DNA from: CAZGYE01 sp964530165
Lineage (GTDB): Bacteria > Planctomycetota > Planctomycetia > Planctomycetales > Planctomycetaceae
Assembly (NCBI GenBank): GCA_964530165.1
Contig: CAZGYE010000156.1
Span: 1-13,107, forward strand
DNA length: 13,107 nucleotides
Direction: 5' to 3'
Part shown: positions 1 through 6,154 of the stretch, one piece after another
How positions within the stretch are numbered: the first letter of the stretch is position 1
Layout: every line of letters starts with the position of its first letter
The notes under the pieces: generated by a model
Told to the model about the DNA's origin: nothing
Database searches by the model: none
What the model saw: only the letters and a program-made list of their open reading frames with translations
Made by a program: the position numbers and the translations under genes

Positions 1-1
1 C

Positions 2-83
2 GGCGAGCGGGGGGCGTCAGCCCCCTGATGAAGGCGCGGAAACGAAGGACTTCCGATCAGGGGGCTGACGCCCCCCGCTCGCC
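2..83. repeat. Perfect 28-bp inverted repeat upstream of rtcB
   Basis: Arms at 2-29 and 56-83 are exact reverse complements (28 bp) around a 26-nt spacer. The arms are very GC-rich and contain GGGGGCTGACGCCCCCC on the right side. The element ends 36 bp before the rtcB start codon, so as RNA it would form a very stable hairpin in or before the rtcB leader. It could be the terminator of a gene lying left of the window or a mobile REP/MITE-like palindrome; no poly-T tract follows, which argues against a simple intrinsic terminator. I infer it is one copy of a dispersed repeat family, since other unrelated palindromes occur throughout this window. Confidence 0.8.
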
Positions 84-119
84 AGTACCAGAGATCATCG
101 ACATTCAGGGGCGATTACC

Positions 120-1583
120 ATGGCAAAGCCAGCCTACGAGGGTCCGTTGGAACGAGTCAGCGATTGCTGCTGGCGCATCCCCAAGAGCTACAAACCCGCC
201 ATGCGCGTCGACGGGCTGATCTTCGCCAACGACGAGTTGATCGAGCAGGTCCGCAAGGACCCGGCGCCTGAGCAGGTGGTCAACGTCGCGACGTTGCCCG
301 GCATTCAGGTGGCCAGTCTCGCCATGCCCGACATTCATTGGGGTTACGGATTCACCATCGGCGGCGTCTGTGCGACCGATCCGGAAGACGGGGGCGTCAT
401 CTCGCCCGGCGGCGTCGGCTACGACATCAACTGCGGCGTGCGTCTGATCCGCTCGAACTTGTTTTACCGGGACGTCAAACCGCACATGGCCACGCTCATC
501 GACGAGCTGTTTCGCTCTGTTCCCGCCGGTGTCGGCAAGTCGGGGAAGTACCGCTTCAGTCGCCACGAGCTGCGCGAACTGATGACCGCCGGCTGCCGTT
601 ATCTCAAAGGCCGCGGCTTAGCGACCGCCGGCGACGTCGAACATACCGAGGCACACGGTTGTCTGGACGAAGCCCAGCCGGCAAACGTCAGCGAGCGGGC
701 CTTCGAACGGGGCAAGAGCCAGTGCGGCACGCTGGGATCGGGCAATCATTTTCTGGAAGTGCAGGTGGTCGACGCCGTCTTCGACGCCGAGGCCGCCGCA
801 GTGATGGGCATCGAAAAGGACATGATCTGCGTCATGATCCATTCCGGCTCGCGCGGACTGGGCTACCAGGTGTGCGACGACTCGCTGAAGATGCTGCGCG
901 GCGTCCCGGAGAAGTACGGCATCGAGCTGCCCGACCGTCAGTTGGCCTGCGCGCCGGTCGAGAGTCGTGAGGGCCAGCACTACATCGGTGCGATGCGGGC
1001 CGCCGCCAACTTCGCCTGGTGCAACCGTCAACTGCTGATGTGGCAAACCCGTGAAGTGTTCGCCGCGGTCTTCGGCCGGCCGTGGCAGGAGCTGCAGATG
1101 AACCTCGTTTACGACGTCGCCCACAACATCGCCAAGTTCGAACAACACCAGATCGACGACCGGCAGAAGCAGGTGTGGGTCCACCGCAAGGGGGCGACGC
1201 GGGCCTTTCCGCCGCATCACCGTGACGTCCCGGAACGCTACCGCTCGATCGGCCAGCCGGTGCTGATTCCCGGCGACATGGGCCGGGCCAGTTGGGTGCT
1301 GGTCGGTCAACCGGGCAGCATGCAGCAGACGTTCGGCACGACCTGCCACGGCGCCGGCCGGCGAATGAGCCGCACGGCCGCCGTCAAGCACGCCCGCGGC
1401 CGGCGCATCGACAAGGAGCTGGCCAGCCGGGGCGTCATCGCCCGCGCCCGCAGTTGGCGCGGCCTGGCCGAAGAGCAGCCCGACGCCTACAAGGACGTCA
1501 ACGTGGTCGTCGACGTCGTCCACAACGCGGGCCTCTCGAAAAAGGTCGCCCGCATGCGGCCCATCGGCGTGATCAAGGGATAG
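120..1583 (+). CDS. rtcB: RtcB-type RNA ligase (3'-phosphate/5'-OH), 487 aa
   Basis: RtcB joins RNA 2',3'-cyclic-phosphate or 3'-phosphate ends to 5'-hydroxyl ends, using GTP and Mn2+, in RNA repair or tRNA splicing. All signature residues are visible: the metal-binding GVGYDINCGVR block (D102, C105), GSGNHFLE (N209, H210), IHSGSRGLG (H241), YDVAHNIAK (H335), and CHGAGR with the His that is guanylylated (H410). The C-terminus GVIKG supplies the conserved Lys near the end. Length matches the family (about 480 aa). The ATG at 120 is preceded by an AGGGG ribosome site at 107-111 with 8-nt spacing. The gene stands alone on the + strand, between a large inverted repeat and the convergent hisA. No RtcA, RtcR or archease partner is present in the window, so its RNA target is unknown. 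Confidence 0.95.
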   Translation: MAKPAYEGPLERVSDCCWRIPKSYKPAMRVDGLIFANDELIEQVRKDPAPEQVVNVATLPGIQVASLAMPDIHWGYGFTIGGVCATDPEDGGVISPGGVGYDINCGVRLIRSNLFYRDVKPHMATLIDELFRSVPAGVGKSGKYRFSRHELRELMTAGCRYLKGRGLATAGDVEHTEAHGCLDEAQPANVSERAFERGKSQCGTLGSGNHFLEVQVVDAVFDAEAAAVMGIEKDMICVMIHSGSRGLGYQVCDDSLKMLRGVPEKYGIELPDRQLACAPVESREGQHYIGAMRAAANFAWCNRQLLMWQTREVFAAVFGRPWQELQMNLVYDVAHNIAKFEQHQIDDRQKQVWVHRKGATRAFPPHHRDVPERYRSIGQPVLIPGDMGRASWVLVGQPGSMQQTFGTTCHGAGRRMSRTAAVKHARGRRIDKELASRGVIARARSWRGLAEEQPDAYKDVNVVVDVVHNAGLSKKVARMRPIGVIKG

Positions 1584-1618
1584 GGAATAGGGGTCAGGGA
1601 ATAGGGGTTAGGGGAAAG

Positions 1619-1640
1619 CCCACGCATGGCAATGCGTGGG
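1619..1640. repeat. 22-bp hairpin repeat, copy 1 (TGGCA-type loop)
   Basis: Nine-base arms CCCACGCAT (1619-1627) and ATGCGTGGG (1632-1640) enclose a GGCA loop, 35 bp after the rtcB stop. A second member of the same family lies at 2495-2516 in opposite orientation, with different but still complementary stem bases. It could contribute to transcription termination of rtcB, but no T-run follows. The preceding stretch 1584-1618 carries two near-direct copies of GGGAATAGGGGT. Confidence 0.6.
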
Positions 1641-1675
1641 ATGAGCCTCGACGGCCCGAGCGTCCGCGCACCGTG

Positions 1676-1714
1676 AGCTGCGGGTGAATACCCGCGGGTA
1701 TTCACCCGCGGCTG
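1676..1714. terminator. Palindrome between convergent rtcB and hisA, possible bidirectional terminator
   Basis: Positions 1680-1709 form a perfect 30-nt palindrome (each half GCGGGTGAATACCCG-like), extended by AGC/GCT after one mismatch to 1676-1714. It overlaps the last codons and the TGA stop of hisA and sits about 100 bp after the rtcB stop. Its symmetry means a hairpin forms in transcripts from either side, as expected at a convergent junction. No U-tract is present on either side, so an intrinsic terminator role is only a guess; it may simply be another palindromic repeat. Confidence 0.4.
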
Positions 1715-2457
1715 GAGTTACTGGACGCGATGCGGATGGCTTCCGCGGCGTCGATTGTCCCTTCGTAGAGCGCTCGGCCGATGATCGTGCCGATGAGTTG
1801 CGGGTGTGTGCGGCTGACCTCGATCAGACGGCGGACGTCGTCGAGCGTTGTCACGCCGCCGGAGGCGATGACCGGTAGGTCGAGTTCGGTTAGCTGGATC
1901 ATGTCGTCGATGGTCGCCTCGTCGACGCCCTGCATCATGCCGTCGCTGGCGATGTTGGTGTAGATGACGGCTGCCAGAAGGAGGTCGGCATATTGCCGGG
2001 CCAGCTCGATGGCTGAAACTTGAGAGACGTTCCGCCAACCTTCGGTGGCGACCATGGAATCGCGGGCGTCGAGACCCAGAGCGATCCGGCCGGGAAAGCG
2101 GCCGGCCATCTCGCGGAACCAATCGGGCTGCTTCAGCGCCTGGGTGCCGACAATGACGCGGTCGACGCCGATCTGCTCCAAGGCGAGGCGAATGGCCGCT
2201 TCGTCGCGGATGCCGCCGCCCAACTGGCAGGGGATGCCGACCGCCTCGACGATGGCCCGCACCGCCTGGTGATTGACCGGCCGGCCTGCGCGGGCGCCGT
2301 CGAGATCGACCAGGTGCAGCCGCCCTGCTCCCGCGTCGGCCCAACGCTGGGCTATCGAGGTGGGATCGTCGGCGAAGACGGTTTCGCGTGCGTAGTCGCC
2401 CTGCTTCAGACGAACACACTTGCCGCCGCGGATGTCAATTGCGGGCAGTATTTGCAT
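1702..2457 (-). CDS. hisA: HisA, phosphoribosylformimino-AICAR phosphate isomerase, 251 aa
   Basis: HisA catalyses the Amadori isomerisation of ProFAR to PRFAR, the fourth step of histidine biosynthesis, in the cytoplasm. The protein is a full-length (beta/alpha)8 barrel. It opens MQILPAIDIRGGKCVRL with the catalytic acid D8, has D130 in ALGLDARDS, and carries the phosphate-binding loops LGGGIRD and IASGGVTT and the YTNIASDGMMQG segment. The ATG at 2457 is chosen because the family signature begins at once after it; the frame stays open upstream to 2499, but that part resembles nothing in the family. It is the last gene of the minus-strand block and follows hisH, whose product supplies ammonia for the next pathway step. 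hisF is not in the window. The 3' end lies inside a palindrome. Confidence 0.96.
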   Translation of the reverse strand: MQILPAIDIRGGKCVRLKQGDYARETVFADDPTSIAQRWADAGAGRLHLVDLDGARAGRPVNHQAVRAIVEAVGIPCQLGGGIRDEAAIRLALEQIGVDRVIVGTQALKQPDWFREMAGRFPGRIALGLDARDSMVATEGWRNVSQVSAIELARQYADLLLAAVIYTNIASDGMMQGVDEATIDDMIQLTELDLPVIASGGVTTLDDVRRLIEVSRTHPQLIGTIIGRALYEGTIDAAEAIRIASSNSSRG

Positions 2458-2494
2458 CGGGTTGTACTCAATGGTTGTGGTGCACTTTTGTGGT

Positions 2495-2516
2495 CCCACG
2501 GGTTGCCACCCGTGGG
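2495..2516. repeat. 22-bp hairpin repeat, copy 2, in the hisH-hisA gap
   Basis: Arms CCCACGGGT (2495-2503) and ACCCGTGGG (2508-2516) enclose a TGCC loop. Read on the minus strand this has the same frame and loop as the copy at 1619-1640: CCCACG, two variable bases, TGGCAA, two variable bases, CGTGGG. It lies within the 104-bp gap between hisH and hisA, so it would be part of the mRNA if the two genes are cotranscribed. Confidence 0.6.
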
Positions 2517-2561
2517 CTTTACTTTCTCAAGCTGTCAGGCGGTGACGCTCACCGGTGGTTC

Positions 2562-3167
2562 CTACAAGGCGGCGAAGTTCTTGAGCAATTGCAGACCGAA
2601 GTGTTGGCTCTTTTCCGGGTGGAATTGCGTCGCGCACATATTGCCGCGGGCCACCATCGACACGAAATGGATGCCGTGCTCGGTGCGGGCGGCGATGACC
2701 GATTCATCGCTGGGGACAACGTAGTAGCTGTGCACGAAATAGAAATAGGCGTCGGCTGGAATGCCTTGGAGCAACCGCGGCCGGCCGGTCGGTTCGAGCT
2801 GGTTCCAGCCCATGTGCGGGATCTTCAGCTCGGCCTGGTCCTCGAAACGGACGACTTTTCCGGGAAGCACGGCCAGTCCTTCCCATTCGCCCTCTTCGAA
2901 ACTCACGTCGAAGAGCAACTGCAGGCCGAGACAAATTCCAAGAAACGGCCTGTCGGCGGCAATGTGATCGAGAATCGGTTCGACCATCCGCCGCCGGCGG
3001 AGCTCGGCCATCGCGTCGCGGAAGGCGCCGACGCCGGGCAGCACCAGTTTGTCGGCAGCGGTCAGTTTGGTGGCATCGGCGCAGATCTCGGCATCGACGC
3101 CCAGTTTCTCAAACGCCTTCTGGACGCTGCGGAGGTTGCCCATGCCGTAATCGACGATCTTGATCAT
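2562..3167 (-). CDS. hisH: HisH, glutamine amidotransferase subunit of IGP synthase, 201 aa
   Basis: HisH hydrolyses glutamine and passes ammonia to HisF, which makes imidazole glycerol phosphate and AICAR. It is a class I glutaminase: the nucleophile C79 sits in GICLGLQ, and the other triad residues H183 and E185 in TQFHPEKSQ. LVLPGVGAF is the usual oxyanion-region loop. The start at 3167 is firm, because MIKIVDYGMGN is the family N-terminus and a GGAGG ribosome site lies 5 nt upstream. The frame is open further upstream, but that stretch is the overlapping peptidase gene. Start and upstream stop overlap as ATGA, so translation is probably coupled to the prepilin peptidase. hisA follows after 104 bp. 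Confidence 0.96.
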   Translation of the reverse strand: MIKIVDYGMGNLRSVQKAFEKLGVDAEICADATKLTAADKLVLPGVGAFRDAMAELRRRRMVEPILDHIAADRPFLGICLGLQLLFDVSFEEGEWEGLAVLPGKVVRFEDQAELKIPHMGWNQLEPTGRPRLLQGIPADAYFYFVHSYYVVPSDESVIAARTEHGIHFVSMVARGNMCATQFHPEKSQHFGLQLLKNFAAL

Positions 3168-4498
3168 CTCTTCCTCCGTTGCCAATGTTGCTTCCAGCCG
3201 TTGGTGCAGGTGCACCGCCATCGTTTCTGGAAGACAGTCCCGCGCCCGGACGCGATTCCCGGCCAGTGGTGTGCGTGGGAGTCGCACGGCTGGGTATCGA
3301 CGTCCTGGTTGGCGAAGTAGGCCAATTGATCGCCCGAGGTCCATTCTTCGCCCCACTCGTCGGGGTAGAGCGGAATCGAGAGCAGACGTTTCGCAAACTG
3401 GATCAATTGCAGCGTCGGGACCATCATGAGCACCACGATGAAAGCAAGCGCAGGCACCAAGACGCCCGTTGAGAAGATGCGATCAGCCACCGGCCAGACG
3501 CGTTTCCAACCGAGCAGGACGATCAGCGTGGCGAGGCTGAGGTACGGGCCGTAGGGGATCTCGCGGTCGCGGCGGATGGCCCACGAGACCCCGACCACCA
3601 ACAGGGCACATGCCGGCGCGATGAAAAAGACGGCCAACGTGACCTGCCAGCCGAGAAAGCTGCCGATCATGGCCATCAGAATTACGTCGCCGAAGCCCAT
3701 CGCCTCTTGGCGCAACACCCAGAATCCGATCAACCGAATCACCCACACCGTCCCGCCACCGATCAGCAACCCCGTCAGGGAAACCAATAGCCCGTGCGTG
3801 TGCGGATAATGGGAAATCCATTCGGGAACCCGTGGGCCGCCCACAAATGCGCTCGTCCACTGGGGCAGGTACTCTTCGAGACCGCGCAGCACATTCGGAT
3901 TCTGAAACCAGAGCGGCACCAGATACACCTGTCCAAAGGCCCAGCCTCCCAGCAGACCGACGGCCATCGCCGGCAGCGTCGCGCCGTCGGGAATGATCTT
4001 GTGGTCGAAGTCGATGAAGGTGGCGACGACGAGGCTCTCTAGCAGGACCATGTGGTACAGGTATCGCCAGTGCAGGACCGCCGCGGCCGAGGACCAGGTG
4101 GAACCGGCAATTCCCTGCGGTCCCAGCGCCCAATAGACGCCGCTCTGGGAGAAGGTGGCTGAGAAGCCATCGGGGATTTCCAGCCAATAGACCACGACGA
4201 ACAGCAGGCCGTTTCCCAGCTCGATCAGCGGATAACGTATCGAGATGCGCCGCCGGCAGAATCGGCAGCGGCCGCCCAGCTTCAGCCAGCCGATGACGGG
4301 AATGTTGTCGCGCAAGAGGATCAGACTCTCGCAGCGCGGACAGCGCGAAGGAGGACTCCACAAGGCGCGGAGCTGATGGGCGAATCGCTCGTGCCGGGGG
4401 AAGCGATAGATGCAAACGTTCAAAAAGCTGCCGATGACCGAACCGAACAGGAACACAAAGACGAGGACGATCGGCAAGGGATACCCGAAAAAGACCAC
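3164..4498 (-). CDS. pilD: Prepilin peptidase (A24 family, PilD/GspO-like), 444 aa
   Basis: This polytopic inner-membrane aspartic peptidase cleaves, and usually N-methylates, type IV pilin or type II secretion pseudopilin precursors. From the N-terminus: a hydrophobic segment (about 5-30), the GSFLNVCIYRFP motif, two Cys pairs (CPRC 53-56, CRFC 78-81) of the methylase-type domain, then the peptidase core with catalytic aspartates in FIDFDHKIIPDG (D163) and GFGD (D271), and IPYGPYL near 315. It is longer than typical homologues (about 250-300 aa): about 50 extra residues lie between the two aspartate motifs and a hydrophilic tail follows residue 370. I chose the GTG at 4498 because GGGGGAAG lies 6 nt upstream. 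A GTG at 4570 is also in frame, but it would translate through simple repeats. Its 3' end overlaps hisH by 4 nt. No pilin genes are nearby. Confidence 0.88.
   Translation of the reverse strand: MVFFGYPLPIVLVFVFLFGSVIGSFLNVCIYRFPRHERFAHQLRALWSPPSRCPRCESLILLRDNIPVIGWLKLGGRCRFCRRRISIRYPLIELGNGLLFVVVYWLEIPDGFSATFSQSGVYWALGPQGIAGSTWSSAAAVLHWRYLYHMVLLESLVVATFIDFDHKIIPDGATLPAMAVGLLGGWAFGQVYLVPLWFQNPNVLRGLEEYLPQWTSAFVGGPRVPEWISHYPHTHGLLVSLTGLLIGGGTVWVIRLIGFWVLRQEAMGFGDVILMAMIGSFLGWQVTLAVFFIAPACALLVVGVSWAIRRDREIPYGPYLSLATLIVLLGWKRVWPVADRIFSTGVLVPALAFIVVLMMVPTLQLIQFAKRLLSIPLYPDEWGEEWTSGDQLAYFANQDVDTQPCDSHAHHWPGIASGRGTVFQKRWRCTCTNGWKQHWQRRKR
3173..3177 (-). promoter_or_regulatory. Strong ribosome binding site of hisH
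   Basis: GGAGG on the minus strand, 5 nt before the hisH ATG and inside the last codons of the prepilin peptidase gene. It fixes the hisH start at 3167 and shows that hisH can be initiated independently as well as by coupling. Confidence 0.75.
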
Positions 4499-4504
4499 AA
4501 TCCA

Positions 4505-4512
4505 CTTCCCCC
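4505..4512 (-). promoter_or_regulatory. Ribosome binding site supporting the prepilin peptidase GTG start
   Basis: GGGGGAAG on the minus strand, 6 nt before the GTG at 4498. The competing upstream GTG at 4570 has no spaced Shine-Dalgarno sequence and would add about 24 residues coded by repeats. Confidence 0.55.
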
Positions 4513-4514
4513 GA

Positions 4515-4625
4515 GAAGAGTTGAGAGTTGGGAGTTGAGAGTTGAGAGTTGAGAGTTTTCGGCTCTCCACCCTAGACTCTCCACCCTAGACTCTCAACTC
4601 TCCTCGACTCTCAACTCTCCTCGAC
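4515..4625. repeat. Short tandem and inverted repeats filling the aroDE-pilD gap
   Basis: The gap consists almost wholly of short repeated units. GAGAGTTGAGAGTT-type units recur at 4515-4558, a 14-nt CCACCCTAGACTCT unit occurs twice from 4567, and CTCAACTCTCCTCGA occurs twice at 4594-4623. The left units are the reverse complement of the right ones (about 13 bp), so the transcript could fold into a large hairpin. Such a structure could partially terminate or stabilise mRNA between the aroDE and pilin-peptidase genes. It looks like intergenic repeat expansion, not a gene. Confidence 0.65.
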
Positions 4626-6119
4626 TCACCAGGTGCTCACCGGCGAAATTCCGAACCGCAGTGTTTCGCGCATCGTTTCCAACGGGGCTGCTTGGCCGGT
4701 GAAGCGTTCGAACTGTTCGGCTGCTTGTCGGATGAATATCTCGACGCCGGAGACGGTCCGGCACCCGCGCGTCTTGGCCTGTTTGATGAGCATGGTATTT
4801 TCGGGGTTGTGAACCGTGTCGACGACCAGCATGCCGTCGCGGAGCCAGTTGACCGGAAAGGGTGACTCATCAACATTGGGATGCGTGCCCACTGGAGTGC
4901 AATTGACCAGGATGTCGCTGTAGAGCGAGCCCCGATTTTCCCAAAGGATCTGCTGGCAACCGAGTCGCTCGGCCAGAGCGACGGCCCGCTCGTGGGTGCG
5001 GTTGACGATGGTCAGGACGGCCCCGGCGCGGGCCAATCCCAAACCAACGGCCCGCGCGACGTCGCCCGCTCCGAGCATCAGCACCTTCTTCCCCTGGAGA
5101 GTATCCGTTCCCTGCCCGCCGGAGTCCAAGCCGAGCCGAATGCTGGTCAGTGTGGCTTCGTAATCGGTATGGATCGCGTGCCATGCGTTGTGACGGTCGT
5201 GGAACAGCGTATTGGCCGCCTTGATCTCCTTCGCCGGCCCGTCGCAGTGATCGGCTATCGCCAGCACGGCCTCGTTGTGAGGAATGGTCACACTGTACCC
5301 CTGGACGTCGAGCCACTGGAAATCATCCAGCGCGCTGGAGAGTGCGTGCTTCGGCACACGGAACGGCAGGTAGACGCAATTGAGGCCTTCGTGTCGAAAG
5401 GCCGTGTTGTGCACCAGCGGACTCAAATTGTCTGCGATGGGGTCGCCCAGCACGCCGAACACCTTCGTCTGGGGACCGATCTGCGGATAGCGGTACAGGT
5501 CTTTCATCTCTTCAAACGACAACTGCCCAGGTCCCAGCTCTCGCTCTTTGCTGAAGGTGGCATAAGTCAGCGGAGAGCCGTACTTCCCGCAGAGCACGCG
5601 CGTGGGCAGCCCCAATTCGCCCATGCAGATGCCGACGGTCGGCACAATCGCTCTCTCGACCAGCTTGAGCATGCGGACGTTGTCACTGGGCGAATTGGCC
5701 ATTGTCGCCAGCTTGACGATGTCCGCATCCAGCTCGGACAACCGGGCGTGGATCTCTTCCAGGTCCTCGGGCGTCTCGTCGAAGTTGTGGTGGCTGATGA
5801 TCCGTTTGGTTGGGCCGTACCGGGGAACGGCGGCGGCAATATCATCCTCCAAATCGACGTACTCCACCTCAGCGACAATGGCCGCCCGCAACAGCGACAG
5901 CCGTTGTTCTTCCGTTCCTTTCCAACGTCCGCGGTCGCTTCGTCTCCGGCAGGTCACGATGACGTCGGTCGGCCGGTTGGTGAGCAACCGGACGAGATCC
6001 GGCGGCCGAGAGAGAAAGTCCAGCCGCAACTCCACCAACTCGGCTCCCTTCTGGGCCAGAGCCTGGTGTTCCCTGAGGACCATTTTGTGCCGCGTGCGGC
6101 CGATACTAACGCAAATCAT
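4626..6119 (-). CDS. aroDE: Fused type I 3-dehydroquinate dehydratase / shikimate dehydrogenase, 497 aa
   Basis: The two halves catalyse consecutive shikimate-pathway steps: 3-dehydroquinate to 3-dehydroshikimate, then NADPH reduction to shikimate. The dehydratase half (about 1-215) has ELRLD (E30, R32), VTCR (R58), the catalytic His in ISHHNF (H111), the Schiff-base Lys in DIVKLATMA (K136), R174 and Q199. The dehydrogenase half (about 219-497) starts FGVLGDPIADNLSP and has AANT (N303), HTDYEA (D319), the NADP loop LGAGDVARA, NRTHER, and Q466. Oddly, the conserved catalytic Lys of the VTIPHK motif is Asn (N282, codon AAC at 5276-5274). The start at 6119 is chosen because the dehydratase fold begins there; the longer open frame runs into mutL. 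Such fusions are known in plants and some bacteria. It lies 35 nt after mutL, probably in the same transcript. Confidence 0.93.
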   Translation of the reverse strand: MICVSIGRTRHKMVLREHQALAQKGAELVELRLDFLSRPPDLVRLLTNRPTDVIVTCRRRSDRGRWKGTEEQRLSLLRAAIVAEVEYVDLEDDIAAAVPRYGPTKRIISHHNFDETPEDLEEIHARLSELDADIVKLATMANSPSDNVRMLKLVERAIVPTVGICMGELGLPTRVLCGKYGSPLTYATFSKERELGPGQLSFEEMKDLYRYPQIGPQTKVFGVLGDPIADNLSPLVHNTAFRHEGLNCVYLPFRVPKHALSSALDDFQWLDVQGYSVTIPHNEAVLAIADHCDGPAKEIKAANTLFHDRHNAWHAIHTDYEATLTSIRLGLDSGGQGTDTLQGKKVLMLGAGDVARAVGLGLARAGAVLTIVNRTHERAVALAERLGCQQILWENRGSLYSDILVNCTPVGTHPNVDESPFPVNWLRDGMLVVDTVHNPENTMLIKQAKTRGCRTVSGVEIFIRQAAEQFERFTGQAAPLETMRETLRFGISPVSTW

Positions 6120-6154
6120 TTGCTGGTGTTGAGCAATTCGTGAGTCGTTCCTAT

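Noticed and set aside
4881..6143. 420-codon open frame on the + strand opposite aroDE
   Set aside because: Shadow frame; no recognisable motifs, and the opposite strand carries all dehydroquinase and most dehydrogenase signatures.
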